A stretch of DNA of 64,000 bases. It comes from Mangrovimonas futianensis (lineage in GTDB: Bacteria > Bacteroidota > Bacteroidia > Flavobacteriales > Flavobacteriaceae). Below the pieces are notes generated by a model. That model did not search any database. It saw only the letters and a list, made by a program, of their open reading frames with translations, and was not told the origin of the DNA. Made by a program: the position numbers and the translations under genes. The stretch is taken from positions 186,001 to 250,000 of the forward strand of contig NZ_JAJJNF010000003.1 in NCBI RefSeq assembly GCF_021245805.1, read 5' to 3'. Each line of letters starts with the position of its first letter. The first letter of the stretch is position 1. Positions 25,612 to 35,427 of this stretch are shown here, piece by piece.

Positions 25612-25968
25612 TTAAAAGTAATAAAAAGCCCAATACATTAAAAAAAACTGTAAAGGTATCCTTAAGATTAAAATCCATTTTGGGATTTTCGCACTGATTT
25701 TTTCATCGTTCAACATATAGAAATGAACCGTTAAAAATACCAGTAGCATGCAAATAATTCCTAAAACAGCAAAAGGTCTGGTGGCCTTGATGCAAACAGT
25801 AATGCCTAGAAGGATTTCCATGATACCACTCAAATAGACCAGAAGTTTATGGTTAGGTAAATAAAGAGGAATAATCCTCATATACATCTTTGGTTTGATA
25901 AAATGCATCAATCCTGCTAGGATGTAAAGACCTCCCATGAGGTACAGATGCCATGGGTTACTATTCAT
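25612..25968 (-). CDS. DoxX-like small membrane protein
   Basis: 118 residues, four hydrophobic helices (about 8-23, 42-58, 66-84, 97-115) in the DoxX/MauE four-helix arrangement. GGLYILAGLMHFIKPKMYMRIIP at the start is typical of DoxX-like proteins. The role is uncertain; some relatives act with thiol or quinone redox partners. No Cys pair suggesting a redox function. Its start overlaps the end of the upstream CarbopepD_reg gene by eight bases, so both are probably one transcript. Confidence 0.8.
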   Translation of the reverse strand: MNSNPWHLYLMGGLYILAGLMHFIKPKMYMRIIPLYLPNHKLLVYLSGIMEILLGITVCIKATRPFAVLGIICMLLVFLTVHFYMLNDEKISAKIPKWILILRIPLQFFLMYWAFYYF

Positions 25969-26941
25969 CTTTATATTTCCTGTAACTTATTCCCATGCCG
26001 TAATTGTTTTTACCCGCCTTTAAAAGGGTAGACCCTTGAAAGCTTCCTTTTTGGAATGGTGACCATTCATTGGTATATTGAAACACCCTTTTTATAAAGG
26101 TTCTTGTTTCTCGAATTTCATCTGTAAAAGGCAACAAAGGTCTAAAGTTGGTAGGTATTTTAACCATACCACTTCTTGATTTGATTTCTTTATATTGTTT
26201 GTTAGGAAGTAGATTTCCCTGTTCATCAGTATAACCCATCACCTGAATGGAAATAAACAAACCGTTTTCTGGAATAAAGATTTGGTTAGATGTGACATCC
26301 AAGTCATATTGGTCGCCATCTTCCTCGGTAACTCTAAAAGTGACTTGTTGGTAAGTCAATGGGTCTCCTGGATAACCACCTTCGTTTTTATAAAATTGGG
26401 CTTTAAATAAGGTCGAAAATTCTTTTTTATCAGCATTGGACCGTTTCCGTTTGTTCCAATCTTCAGATTCCAAGGCAATGGGAAACTGTACAGAAGTTAA
26501 TTGCTTTAATTCGGACCCCTCATTCTTGAAAAACACGGCAATTTCTGATTCCAAAGTTGGAAGCCAGCAACTGTAATAGTCATCATCTAAATAGGGTTTT
26601 AGTTTTTCTACTTTGTATTTGCGATCTTCTAAATTAGCATAAATTACCACTTCGTCTAGGTGATCTATTTCTTCCTCCATAAAGATGGTCTCTGGGAGTG
26701 GTTCAGCAGGAATATTAAGGTCCTTATAACCTAAAGCAGAAATGTATAAAGTGTCAATATCGGGATAAAGTTTTTTTGTAAAAGTAAAGCTACCTTGATC
26801 ATTGGCAAAGACTCCAAATCCATCACCAAATGATATGGTTGCAAATGAAACAGGGTCATTGGTTTTTTTGTCAATTATTTTGGTTTGTGCAAAGTTCAAT
26901 CCAAAGCTTAAAAGGACTATTAAAAGGATGCATTTTTTCAT
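25961..26941 (-). CDS. Secreted protein with CarbopepD_reg-like domain
   Basis: 326 residues from the ATG at 26941 (a TTG two codons earlier is discounted). Signal peptide 1-18 (LNFAQ). Residues about 20-95 form a carboxypeptidase regulatory-like beta-sandwich (KIIDKKTNDPVSFATISFGD ... LYISALGYKDL). The remainder, up to 326, is a region of strands without a named domain. Probably periplasmic or outer-membrane associated; no barrel of TonB type. Overlaps the DoxX-like gene. Confidence 0.75.
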   Translation of the reverse strand: MKKCILLIVLLSFGLNFAQTKIIDKKTNDPVSFATISFGDGFGVFANDQGSFTFTKKLYPDIDTLYISALGYKDLNIPAEPLPETIFMEEEIDHLDEVVIYANLEDRKYKVEKLKPYLDDDYYSCWLPTLESEIAVFFKNEGSELKQLTSVQFPIALESEDWNKRKRSNADKKEFSTLFKAQFYKNEGGYPGDPLTYQQVTFRVTEEDGDQYDLDVTSNQIFIPENGLFISIQVMGYTDEQGNLLPNKQYKEIKSRSGMVKIPTNFRPLLPFTDEIRETRTFIKRVFQYTNEWSPFQKGSFQGSTLLKAGKNNYGMGISYRKYKDE

Positions 26942-27071
26942 AGTCAAAAGATATTAATAAAATATGGTCAAAGTCAAATCTGATGTCGATTCTTTTATAG
27001 TGTAAGTTTTAAAAAACACATTTGGGAGATTTAAAATTTCAAAGTGTGTTTCAAAAAATGAATCCAAAAAG

Positions 27072-27101
27072 TTAACATCTGTCAAATAAATAGTACATTT
27101 G
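27072..27101 (+). promoter_or_regulatory. Candidate promoter of the 27.2 kb barrel gene
   Basis: TTA (27072-27074), 19-base spacer, TACATTTG (27094-27101). The -7 box is perfect and the -33 differs at one base. It implies a leader of about 100 bases; the rest of the gap 26942-27210 shows nothing else. Confidence 0.5.
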
Positions 27102-27210
27102 ATTGACGCTCAAAGAGAAACGTTTAGCAGCCTTACTGAATTTAAAGTATTAGGCTCTAAATTCGAAATTATATGAGGCCCATTGGGGGATAATTTGGAA
27201 ACAAGTTTTT

Positions 27211-28035
27211 ATGAACAATTATTGTATGAAGTCTTTATTTTCAAAATGCTTGCTTGCCGTAGCACTACTATTTGGATATTCTATTTATGCCCAAGACGAG
27301 ACAAGCTCTGCAGATGCCTTAGCTAAGCAACTTCAAAATCCTGTTGCTAGTTTGATAAGTGTTCCGTTTCAAGGGAATTTGGATTTTGGTTATAATCCCG
27401 AGAATGGAACAAAATTCACTTTGAATATCCAACCAGTCATCCCTATAAGTATTAGCGAAAATTGGAATTTAATAGGTAGAGTTATTTTGCCTGTTGTTTC
27501 TCAAACCGACATTTATGGTAACAGCGGAAATCAAACAGGGTTAAGTGATGCCGTAGTAAGTGCGTTCTTTTCGCCTAAGGAGCCGACATCAGGTGGATTA
27601 ATTTGGGGTGCTGGACCCGTGTTGTTGGTGCCTACAGCAACCGATGATTATTTAGGAACTAAAAAATTTGGGATGGGACCCACGGCAGTTGTCCTGAAGC
27701 AGTTAGGTACTTTAACTGCCGGTGCTTTGGTAAACCATATTTGGTCTGTGGCTGGAGATAGTAATCGGCAAGATGTCAATGCTACGTTTTTACAACCGTT
27801 TCTTGCTAAAAATTTTGCGGGAGGTTATGCTTTGGCACTTAATACAGAATTGACCCAAAATTGGGATTATAAATCGACATCGGGCTCTATAAATATTGTT
27901 GGATCTAAAGTAATCACTATGGGAAGCCAAATGGCACAGCTTTTATTGGGACCTAGAATTCATTATGGCAATGGTAATGCTGCCGATTTTGGTTTTCGGT
28001 TTGGACTGGTATTGCTTTATCCTAAAAAGCAATAA
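27211..28035 (+). CDS. Outer-membrane transporter-like barrel protein
   Basis: 274 residues. Signal peptide ends around residue 27 (IYAQ); a second ATG at codon 6 is equally possible as start. The mature part is made of amphipathic strands (GNLDFGYNPENGTKFTLNIQP; WNLIGRVILPVV; FGFRFGLVLLYPKKQ at the end) consistent with a beta-barrel of the family often called simply transporter. SVPFQGNLDFGYNPENG is characteristic. Substrate unknown. A lipoprotein gene follows after 59 bases. Confidence 0.75.
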   Translation: MNNYCMKSLFSKCLLAVALLFGYSIYAQDETSSADALAKQLQNPVASLISVPFQGNLDFGYNPENGTKFTLNIQPVIPISISENWNLIGRVILPVVSQTDIYGNSGNQTGLSDAVVSAFFSPKEPTSGGLIWGAGPVLLVPTATDDYLGTKKFGMGPTAVVLKQLGTLTAGALVNHIWSVAGDSNRQDVNATFLQPFLAKNFAGGYALALNTELTQNWDYKSTSGSINIVGSKVITMGSQMAQLLLGPRIHYGNGNAADFGFRFGLVLLYPKKQ

Positions 28036-28094
28036 CTTTCATTAGCCATCCAAATAATAAATGTTAATCAATAATCAATCTATAAAATCATTCA

Positions 28095-28742
28095 ATGAAA
28101 AAATTACTTATTTTGTGTATTAGTGTGTTACTAGTTTCCTGCGGGTCATCAACAAAAATTGTAGGTGCTTGGACCAATAAAGATAAATTGGCCACTAGGA
28201 CTAAAGGTTCTGTGTTTATTTTGGCAATGACCAATAATACTCAGGCCAAAAATGTTATGGAAGAAGAAATTGCCTTTCAAGCTGGTCAACGAGGTATTAA
28301 AGCAACCAAGAGTAAGGACATCTTTATACAAAAATTCACCAAAGAGGATATGCCTTCCAAAGAATATCTTTTAAGGGAAATTAAGGCTACTGGTGCAAAG
28401 ACTATTTTTACGGTCAACCTACAAGACAAGGAAACCACAACAAGATACCATCCTGGAAATGAAATGTATGTGTCTGGTTATTCACCTTATATGTATGGCT
28501 ATTATAACAGCTTTTATGGCTATTATAATTATTCCTTTCCCATTACATATACGCCAGGATATTATGATACAACCAAAACTTTTTATTTGGAAACCAATCT
28601 TTATGATGTAGAAACTGAAGAGTTGCTTTGGTCTGCACAGTCAAAGACCTATGATCCGGCAGATATGGAAGATTTCATCAAAAGTTATTCGGAAGCTATC
28701 ATACATCAGATGATTGAAGATGGTGTATTAAAATCAGAATAG
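28095..28742 (+). CDS. Lipoprotein with Tyr-rich central segment (DUF4136-like)
   Basis: 215 residues. The lipobox ends at Cys16 (LLVSCGSS). GAWTNKD, FILAMTNN and a final SEAIIHQMIEDGVL helix resemble DUF4136-type lipoproteins. Residues about 119-143 form a Tyr/Gly-rich insertion (YSPYMYGYYNSFYGYYNY). No catalytic motif. It probably belongs to the unit with the preceding barrel gene, since a strong terminator follows. Confidence 0.68.
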   Translation: MKKLLILCISVLLVSCGSSTKIVGAWTNKDKLATRTKGSVFILAMTNNTQAKNVMEEEIAFQAGQRGIKATKSKDIFIQKFTKEDMPSKEYLLREIKATGAKTIFTVNLQDKETTTRYHPGNEMYVSGYSPYMYGYYNSFYGYYNYSFPITYTPGYYDTTKTFYLETNLYDVETEELLWSAQSKTYDPADMEDFIKSYSEAIIHQMIEDGVLKSE

Positions 28743-28773
28743 AGATTGTCTTATAAAAATTAGAACTCAGAAG

Positions 28774-28804
28774 ACCACTAACATTTGCGTTAGTGGTTTT
28801 TTTT
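28774..28804 (+). terminator. Terminator after the DUF4136-like gene
   Basis: ACCACTAAC (28774-28782) pairs with GTTAGTGGT (28789-28797) around ATTTGC and is followed by a run of T. Confidence 0.9.
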
Positions 28805-28925
28805 ATTTTAAAACTTTGATTTACAGTTGTTTTTGTGTTTGAGGTTGATGTGATTTTTGTTACCTTAGATGAGCTATTTTTTAATCCTATATGCTTAATA
28901 CTGTAAACTTAAATCCTCTTAAATC

Positions 28926-29975
28926 ATGAAAAAATCATTTTTAAAGCCAATATTCTCAGCAATCGCTGTCCTATTCTTTTTGAGCTCCTGTAAATCATCA
29001 AATGAGGAACCAAAATCGATTCAAGAGGAAACAGTTGGTCAACAAGAACAAATAACGGATGTCTTACCCTCTTGGAACGATACGAAAAATAAACAAGCCA
29101 TTATAGATTATGTGAATGCGGTTACTAAAGAAGGAGGAGCTGAATTTATTCCAATAAAAGATCGAGTTGCGGTTTTTGACAATGATGGTACCTTATGGAG
29201 TGAGCAACCCGCTTATTTTCAACTATTGTTTGCTATAGATCAGGTAAAAAAAATGGCCAAAGACCATCCAGAGTGGGAAGGGAAGCAACCATACCAAGCC
29301 GTTATTGATGGAGATATGACTTCTCTATCAAAACAAGGCATGAAGGCTATTGTGACTTTGATAATGACAACCCATGCTGGTATGAGCACAGATGATTTTG
29401 AAGAAGAAGTTGTCAACTGGATTGCTACAGCAAAACATCCCAAAACAGAGCAACCCTACAATCAAATGATTTTTCAACCCATGTTGGAACTTTTAGAATT
29501 TTTAAGAGCTAATGGTTTTAAAACCTATATTGTTTCGGGTGGTGGCATAGACTTTATGAGGGCTTGGGCCGTTGACGCTTATGGCATTCCAGAAGATCAA
29601 ATAGTAGGAAGTGTAATAAAAACTCAATTTGAAATGACCGATGAAGGCCCTCGTTTGGTGCGTTTGCCGGAATTGGATTTTATTGATGATAAAGAAGGGA
29701 AACCGGTGGGAATACAGCACTTTATTGGGAAAAAACCTGTTTTTGCTGCTGGAAACTCTGACGGAGATCTTCAAATGTTACAATGGACAGCGTCTTCCGA
29801 TTATAAAAACTTCGAATTGTATATTCATCATACCGATTCTGTTAGGGAATGGTCTTATGACAGAGGTTCCCATATTGGTGGTTTTGACAAAGGTTGGGAT
29901 GAAGCAGTTAATAAGGGGTGGACTATTGTTGATATGGCCAAAGATTGGTCTATAATCTATCCTTTTGAAAAATAA
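28926..29975 (+). CDS. HAD-family phosphatase lipoprotein
   Basis: 349 residues with lipobox Cys22 (FLSSC). HAD motifs: DNDGT at 85-89 (nucleophile Asp85, acid Asp87), YIVSGGGIDF for motif II, a conserved Lys region and GNSDGD for motif IV. The layout is that of a PSP-like HAD hydrolase in the periplasm, tethered to a membrane. Phosphate scavenging is plausible. Single gene between terminators; gap 29976-30160 has no visible gene. Confidence 0.85.
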   Translation: MKKSFLKPIFSAIAVLFFLSSCKSSNEEPKSIQEETVGQQEQITDVLPSWNDTKNKQAIIDYVNAVTKEGGAEFIPIKDRVAVFDNDGTLWSEQPAYFQLLFAIDQVKKMAKDHPEWEGKQPYQAVIDGDMTSLSKQGMKAIVTLIMTTHAGMSTDDFEEEVVNWIATAKHPKTEQPYNQMIFQPMLELLEFLRANGFKTYIVSGGGIDFMRAWAVDAYGIPEDQIVGSVIKTQFEMTDEGPRLVRLPELDFIDDKEGKPVGIQHFIGKKPVFAAGNSDGDLQMLQWTASSDYKNFELYIHHTDSVREWSYDRGSHIGGFDKGWDEAVNKGWTIVDMAKDWSIIYPFEK

Positions 29976-30160
29976 AAAAAGAAATTTTTATAACGAATGA
30001 AAACATTTGGGTGGTTTTACACCTAAATTTAAACTTCTTTTAATTTAAGTGTTATTCAAATTGGTAAGCTATTCATTGCTAAAATATTATAAGCGAAATT
30101 CATATTTGGTATAGTCATATTTATTAAATTAGGGTTGTCTAATCTTAAGTCTTTTAAATA

Positions 30161-30592
30161 ATGAAAATCTTCAAATTCTTTTTACTGCTATTCTTTGTGT
30201 TGATTGCTCAACATGGTTTTTCTCAAAAAAAATCGGCTAAACAATTAGCTCGAGAGGAATATAAGATTGATACCTTAATAACTCAAGAAGAGCGCTGGAA
30301 TAGGCAAGTTTGGTTCAACGATCAAGTTGAGAAAATGAATATGAACGATAATTTGCGAGATGATTATAATTCCATCATAGGCTATCATTATTACAAAGTA
30401 AGTAGGTTGAACGATTTAGATCAGAACTTAAGCCTTCCAGAAATGAAAGAAAAGTTTGATGATGAAATAAAAAAATTAAATACAGAAGCCAAGGGCCTAT
30501 TAAATGAAGAACAATACCAGATACATTTGGAAAGTGTCGAAACCTTTGTGCATTCTGTTTACAGAAAAATGGATTGGACGGAACAAAACTAA
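30161..30592 (+). CDS. Small secreted helical protein, function unknown
   Basis: 143 residues with a signal peptide (1-21, HGFSQ). The mature part is charged and almost all alpha-helical, with LLNEEQYQIHLE near the end faintly similar to the LTxxQ segments of Spy/CpxP periplasmic chaperones. I do not assign it to that family. The gene is convergent with the mechanosensitive channel gene, 24 bases away. Confidence 0.65.
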   Translation: MKIFKFFLLLFFVLIAQHGFSQKKSAKQLAREEYKIDTLITQEERWNRQVWFNDQVEKMNMNDNLRDDYNSIIGYHYYKVSRLNDLDQNLSLPEMKEKFDDEIKKLNTEAKGLLNEEQYQIHLESVETFVHSVYRKMDWTEQN

Positions 30593-30616
30593 AATTTAAG
30601 AAATCAAGTTTTAGGT

Positions 30617-33070
30617 TTAAATATCATTTTCTTCCTTTTTCTGAGGAAGGTTTTTGATAAAAATATCCCTTTGTGGGAAAGGAATTTCAATATTGGCTTC
30701 CTTGAACTTGTTATAGATAGCAATAGATACATCACTTTGTGCCTGAAGACTGCCCTCATAGGCAATCCAAAAGCGAAGGACGAAATTGAGAGAACTGTCA
30801 CCAAATTCCATAAATAATGCCATGGGAGGAGGGTTTTTTAGGACCTCAGGAGTTTGATCTGCTATTTCCTTGAGAATATCAATGACTTGGTTGGGGTCCG
30901 AATCATAGGAGGTTCCTATCGGTATTTCTACCCGTTTGATGCTATCAGAAAGGGTCCAATTGATCAGCTCGTTGGAAATTAGATTGTTGTTGGGAACAAT
31001 CACTTCCGCGCCATCAAAGGTTCTAATGTTTGATGAGCGAATGCCTATCCGGCTCACTGTTCCCAAGAGGTTGTTCACTTCAACGGTATCACCTGGTAGT
31101 ATAGGTCTTTCAAAAACCAAAATGAGTCCGGAGAAAAAGTTGGAAACAATAGATTGAAGCCCCAAACCAATACCCACCCCAAGTGCTCCAGCCATTAGGT
31201 TGAATTTACTTAAACTAATTCCTAAGGATGAAATAGCCAAAATAAAACCAAAGCCCAAAATAAAATATCGAATTACCAAAGAAATAGCCGCGGGAATTCC
31301 TTTTGGTAAATTAAGTGGTTTTAATACCCCTTCACCGTCGTTGATGATAAATGAAATAAACCTTGTAACTAGAAAAGATATGGATAAAATGAGAATAAAA
31401 CCTACAATCCCTCCAAAAGTAAAGGTAAGGCTTCCTACGGTGTAAGATTCAGAAAATATATCTCCTAAAAATGTAAATAAGGGTTTTAAGGCACCCAACA
31501 TAGCAAGAAAGAAAAACGTCCATAAAAAGAAAACAACGATTCTTACATTCCTAAGTAGTTTAATTTCTATAAACTGTTTTTTTTCATAATCAACAAATGA
31601 TTTGACACTAAACCTATTATGAATAACTCCGATTGAAACTCCTTGAACAGCTAGTAAAAAGGCGTAAATCATCATGGTAAGGGCGCCACTTTTGGTGCAT
31701 AATTTTAAACTTAGGTCGGTAAGGTTTGTATAACCCAATAAATTGGAGATAATAGAAATAACAGTTAAAACATAAAGTACGGGAGTTAATTTTATAAAGA
31801 ATTTACTAAGCTTACTAACCTCAAGTTTTCTGATTTTTAAATAGGGGTGTGTAAAATAGTAAAGGCAGATGACCACTAAAAGGGCTTCTATGATTAAATA
31901 AACTCGATATGAAAGTGATTGAAACCAAACAAAGGTTTTTATGGAATCAATAATAAAAAAACAAATAAGTGCGTAGGGCAAATACTTGAATTTTGGTGCT
32001 AAACTAGTTTTTAAAATTTCAGAAACAGCTATTAATAATAATAAGGAAATGAAAATGGAAAGTAGTTTTGGGCTATCCAGAAATAGGATATGAAATAATG
32101 TAAACGACAACAAAAAGGTACAAGCAATGTAATATTCACTAATGACGTTTTTGGCTATATCAAGATTCTTATTTGGAGCATGATATGGGTATTTGGTATA
32201 GGCCTTTTTTAGATGTCTTATTAAACCGAATAATAATAGGCATAAAATAAAATAGATGACCAATCTGCTTATGTTCTCTTTCAGATATTTAACCACCGAT
32301 TTAAGATTGCCTACAATCGACTCTTCTTTATCAATAGGATTTTGAAAGGTTGGCTTTTGAAATGATAAATTCCAAATAGCAGGATGTCGTTGGTAAAGAA
32401 TGTCATAAACTTCAGCATCCTTTAAGGATAAAAGGTCATTCATGGTTTGGTCAATGTCGATACCCAGATTATCCAAATTGGCTTCCAATCGCAGCATTTG
32501 GTTACTCTGTTTGTAAATCCGACTTCTTAAACCCTTTATTTTATCCCATAATTCTTTGATATTGTTCAATAATTCTGGAGGCACGCCTTCTATTTGCGCA
32601 TTGGTATAGGTGAGCTCAATTGTTTTTTCGTCAAAATCCACATCCTGAGCTATCTGGATCAATTTTATTTCTTCGTCATTTAAATCAGCGAGCCATTTTT
32701 TTAAAGTAGTTGCATAGTTGAACCATTTGGAATATAGATTATCTATTTTTTGGCTGTTGGGATTGGCCTTGATAAATTCTACAGCATAGGTTTGTTGCTT
32801 ATCTATATTTTTTTTGAATTCAGGTAAAACCGTATCCAACTTTGTTATGATGTGGTTGTTGTTTAATTCTCTTTCTATTTTCTTTATCTGAAGATTTTTG
32901 GATCCAATCCATTGAATCACATGAATGGTTGGGATGGCTTTAGGAGTATTAACTCCAAGGCTGTCTTGAACCATATAATTTTGAGAATCCTGAGAAAATG
33001 ATGTTGAAAAACAAAAGAACATTCCCAAAATAAAGGTGAGTTTTAGGAAGGTATGGTATTTCGGTTTCAT
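30617..33070 (-). CDS. MscS/MscK-type mechanosensitive channel
   Basis: 817 residues from the ATG at 33070, which starts a signal peptide (MKPKYHTF ... SFSQ); an in-frame TTG further up is rejected. Residues about 25-260 are a periplasmic helical domain, followed by roughly ten membrane helices (about 270-600). The MscS pore helix and beta domain follow: GALGVGIGLGLQSIVSNFFSGLILVFERPILPGDTVEVN at about 630-670, then the C-terminal vestibule. It is a large MscK/MscM-like member, gated by membrane tension and protecting from hypo-osmotic shock. Confidence 0.92.
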   Translation of the reverse strand: MKPKYHTFLKLTFILGMFFCFSTSFSQDSQNYMVQDSLGVNTPKAIPTIHVIQWIGSKNLQIKKIERELNNNHIITKLDTVLPEFKKNIDKQQTYAVEFIKANPNSQKIDNLYSKWFNYATTLKKWLADLNDEEIKLIQIAQDVDFDEKTIELTYTNAQIEGVPPELLNNIKELWDKIKGLRSRIYKQSNQMLRLEANLDNLGIDIDQTMNDLLSLKDAEVYDILYQRHPAIWNLSFQKPTFQNPIDKEESIVGNLKSVVKYLKENISRLVIYFILCLLLFGLIRHLKKAYTKYPYHAPNKNLDIAKNVISEYYIACTFLLSFTLFHILFLDSPKLLSIFISLLLLIAVSEILKTSLAPKFKYLPYALICFFIIDSIKTFVWFQSLSYRVYLIIEALLVVICLYYFTHPYLKIRKLEVSKLSKFFIKLTPVLYVLTVISIISNLLGYTNLTDLSLKLCTKSGALTMMIYAFLLAVQGVSIGVIHNRFSVKSFVDYEKKQFIEIKLLRNVRIVVFFLWTFFFLAMLGALKPLFTFLGDIFSESYTVGSLTFTFGGIVGFILILSISFLVTRFISFIINDGEGVLKPLNLPKGIPAAISLVIRYFILGFGFILAISSLGISLSKFNLMAGALGVGIGLGLQSIVSNFFSGLILVFERPILPGDTVEVNNLLGTVSRIGIRSSNIRTFDGAEVIVPNNNLISNELINWTLSDSIKRVEIPIGTSYDSDPNQVIDILKEIADQTPEVLKNPPPMALFMEFGDSSLNFVLRFWIAYEGSLQAQSDVSIAIYNKFKEANIEIPFPQRDIFIKNLPQKKEENDI

Positions 33071-33255
33071 AAGGGGTGAATTTTTCAGCTTCAATAAATG
33101 TAATCATTTATTTTTGATACTAACCATCCTAAAAATTGTAAGTGTGATTATTTGAAGGCTCGTACTGTCGTAATTGTCATTTAGAATGTTTAAGTTTATA
33201 GTATTCCAATTAAATAATAGCCATAATCACGTGTAATTCTTTAATATCCCAGTCA

Positions 33256-34326
33256 ATGAAAAACGTATTTTTGGTATTCTCATTTTTTTTGGTTTCAATC
33301 CAGATTCAAGGCCAAAATACCCAAAAGGATAGTTTGAGCGATGTCAAGCAGAAAGTTAAAAAAGTTGACTTGACCATCATGCCATTTATAAGTTACAATA
33401 GAAATTTAGATTTCATGATTGGAGTCATTCCTATGGTCATGTATCGTCTTCAAGAAAATGATACCATTTCTCCTAAATCTTTATCTGGTGCTTCAGCAGT
33501 TTATACGACTAATAAGTCATATGTAGTGGGTATCTTTAATAGATTTTATTTTAAAGAAGACAATTGGAGAGGAACTTTTTATCTTTTTAACGGAGATGTT
33601 AACTCCCAATTTTTTATGGATGGTTTTGATAATGCTGGTTTTTACAATTATACAACAAATGCCACCATGTTAAGTGTTGGTCTCCAAAAGAGGATTATTA
33701 AGGGTTTTTATGGGGGACTTAGCTATAACTATGCTAAATATGATACAGACTATGAAGACCAAATCTTGGAGGCAACTACTACCATTACTCACGGTTTAGA
33801 CTTCAACTTATTGTACGATACGAGAGATAATGTGTATTACCCGCATTCAGGTGTAAAGGTGAATGCGAAATGGATTACATATCCTACTTGGTTTGGAAAT
33901 GATGAGGTAACCAATCGAATTAAAACAGATTATAACACCTATTTCCCAATGAGACATGAAAAAGATGTTTTGGCAGCTCGATTTTCAGGGGACTTTGGTT
34001 TGGGCAGAGTGCCTTTTGAGCAACAAACAGTAGTGGGAGGGAAAGATATAAGAGGATATTCGGAAGGAAAGTACCGAGGCAATATCGTTATGGCACTTCA
34101 AGGCGAGTACCGTTACAACATAAATCGAATGGGCTTTGTTGGATTTGTGGGGGTTGCAACCTTATTTGACTCCGACAATGAGGATTTCAATGGAGAGTTT
34201 CTTCCTGGCGGAGGAATAGGTTATAGATATCAGGCCTTTAAACAAACCAAGTTTAACATTGGTTTGGATGCTGCTTTGGGTAAAGACGACTGGGGTATAT
34301 ATTTTAGAATTGGAGAAGCTTTTTAG
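33256..34326 (+). CDS. BamA/TamA-family outer-membrane barrel protein
   Basis: 356 residues with signal peptide (1-19, QIQGQ). No POTRA domains: the product is only a barrel. Features include YDTRDNVYYPHSGV and the late GGKDIRGYSEGKYRGN (the VRGF-like loop motif) and GEYRYNINRMGFVGFV, characteristic of the surface-antigen (BamA C-terminal) family. Function unknown for such short members; some carry patatin domains, this one does not. Convergent with the PCMD lipoprotein gene (seven-base gap). Confidence 0.85.
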   Translation: MKNVFLVFSFFLVSIQIQGQNTQKDSLSDVKQKVKKVDLTIMPFISYNRNLDFMIGVIPMVMYRLQENDTISPKSLSGASAVYTTNKSYVVGIFNRFYFKEDNWRGTFYLFNGDVNSQFFMDGFDNAGFYNYTTNATMLSVGLQKRIIKGFYGGLSYNYAKYDTDYEDQILEATTTITHGLDFNLLYDTRDNVYYPHSGVKVNAKWITYPTWFGNDEVTNRIKTDYNTYFPMRHEKDVLAARFSGDFGLGRVPFEQQTVVGGKDIRGYSEGKYRGNIVMALQGEYRYNINRMGFVGFVGVATLFDSDNEDFNGEFLPGGGIGYRYQAFKQTKFNIGLDAALGKDDWGIYFRIGEAF

Positions 34327-34333
34327 TTCAATA

Positions 34334-35416
34334 TTATTCGTAGACTAGTTCGATGTCATCTATAATCAATTCACTATCAACGGCACCTGCAAAATGAGCG
34401 CCATCAAAGCTTGATGAAGCCACAAAGGTTATATGGGTAGAAAGCCCAAATTGCGCCAGATCATCACTTACAAAAATGCCATTCTCCGGGAACATATAAG
34501 CTGGGTAACTGGCATCTAATTCGCCATAGATAAAGTCCACTTCTTGTGTAGTAAGACTTCCCTGTTCTGCATCACTTCTAAACCAGGCAGTTGCCAACCT
34601 TTGAATATTTCCAGATTGCCTTATTTCCAAAAGGGCATAAATGTCGCATGCATCTCCATAATTTAAAGGATTGCCATCTTGATCTTCGTTTTCCGGTCCA
34701 GGTGTGTATTGGTATTTAAACCGAAGCTTGGTAGGTCTGGCTGCAAAAGGGGTCCCGAATTCAATAGCAGCTTCTGGATCACTTATTTCTATATTATCCG
34801 GATTGAAATAACCTGTAAAAAGAGATCCAGCTGCAATGGGGGTTCCAAAGGTTCCTGCCAATGGTCCTAAGTCCAAGGTGATTAATTTGGCTGCCAAATT
34901 ACCGCTACCCAAATTTTCTGGGAAAGTGGCTAAATCACCTAGAATTTGAGTGCCTTGGTTTCCCGTTCCCCAGATGGTTGTGTTGGCATCAGAGCCAGGT
35001 TCATAATAATTTGATGAAGTGAGATACCATTGATTTAAATCTCCATTGCTTAATTGAGGCGTTTCTGAAGCGACAATGGCTTCAATGGTCCAAGGATGGA
35101 CAGAACCATCCTCTGCAGTAACCACTATCATTTGATTTTCCTGAAGATTCAAAACATCCCCTACAGATTTATCGGCATAAGCAAAAGATGATATTTCTAA
35201 TGTTTCAAGAGTAATTTGGGTTAAATCCACACCGCCTGGAATTTCTACTTTAACTAGAAGACTGTCGGTTAATATAATGGCATTTCCAGCTTGGTTGCTA
35301 ACCAAAATCTCTTTGATATTACCGTAGGAAGATGCTCCAAAATAATCTTCTTCAACACATGAATTCAAGAATGAGCTAGCTAACGTAATTAAAAAAATAA
35401 AGATGATCTTTTTCAT
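34334..35416 (-). CDS. PCMD-domain lipoprotein
   Basis: 360 residues from the ATG at 35416 (TTG three codons earlier discounted). Lipobox Cys20 (SFLNSC). Residues 30-120 hold a strand-rich domain resembling the DUF5018/bacteroidetes Ig-like segment (VEIPGGVDLTQITLETLEIS ... WTIEAIV). Residues about 130-360 fit the putative carbohydrate metabolism domain (PCMD), with LSNGDLNQWYL and a final FAGAVDSELIIDDIELVYE. Probably surface-exposed glycan binding. Eleven bases after the barrel gene and likely one operon. Confidence 0.82.
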   Translation of the reverse strand: MKKIIFIFLITLASSFLNSCVEEDYFGASSYGNIKEILVSNQAGNAIILTDSLLVKVEIPGGVDLTQITLETLEISSFAYADKSVGDVLNLQENQMIVVTAEDGSVHPWTIEAIVASETPQLSNGDLNQWYLTSSNYYEPGSDANTTIWGTGNQGTQILGDLATFPENLGSGNLAAKLITLDLGPLAGTFGTPIAAGSLFTGYFNPDNIEISDPEAAIEFGTPFAARPTKLRFKYQYTPGPENEDQDGNPLNYGDACDIYALLEIRQSGNIQRLATAWFRSDAEQGSLTTQEVDFIYGELDASYPAYMFPENGIFVSDDLAQFGLSTHITFVASSSFDGAHFAGAVDSELIIDDIELVYE

Positions 35417-35427
35417 GATTCCCAATG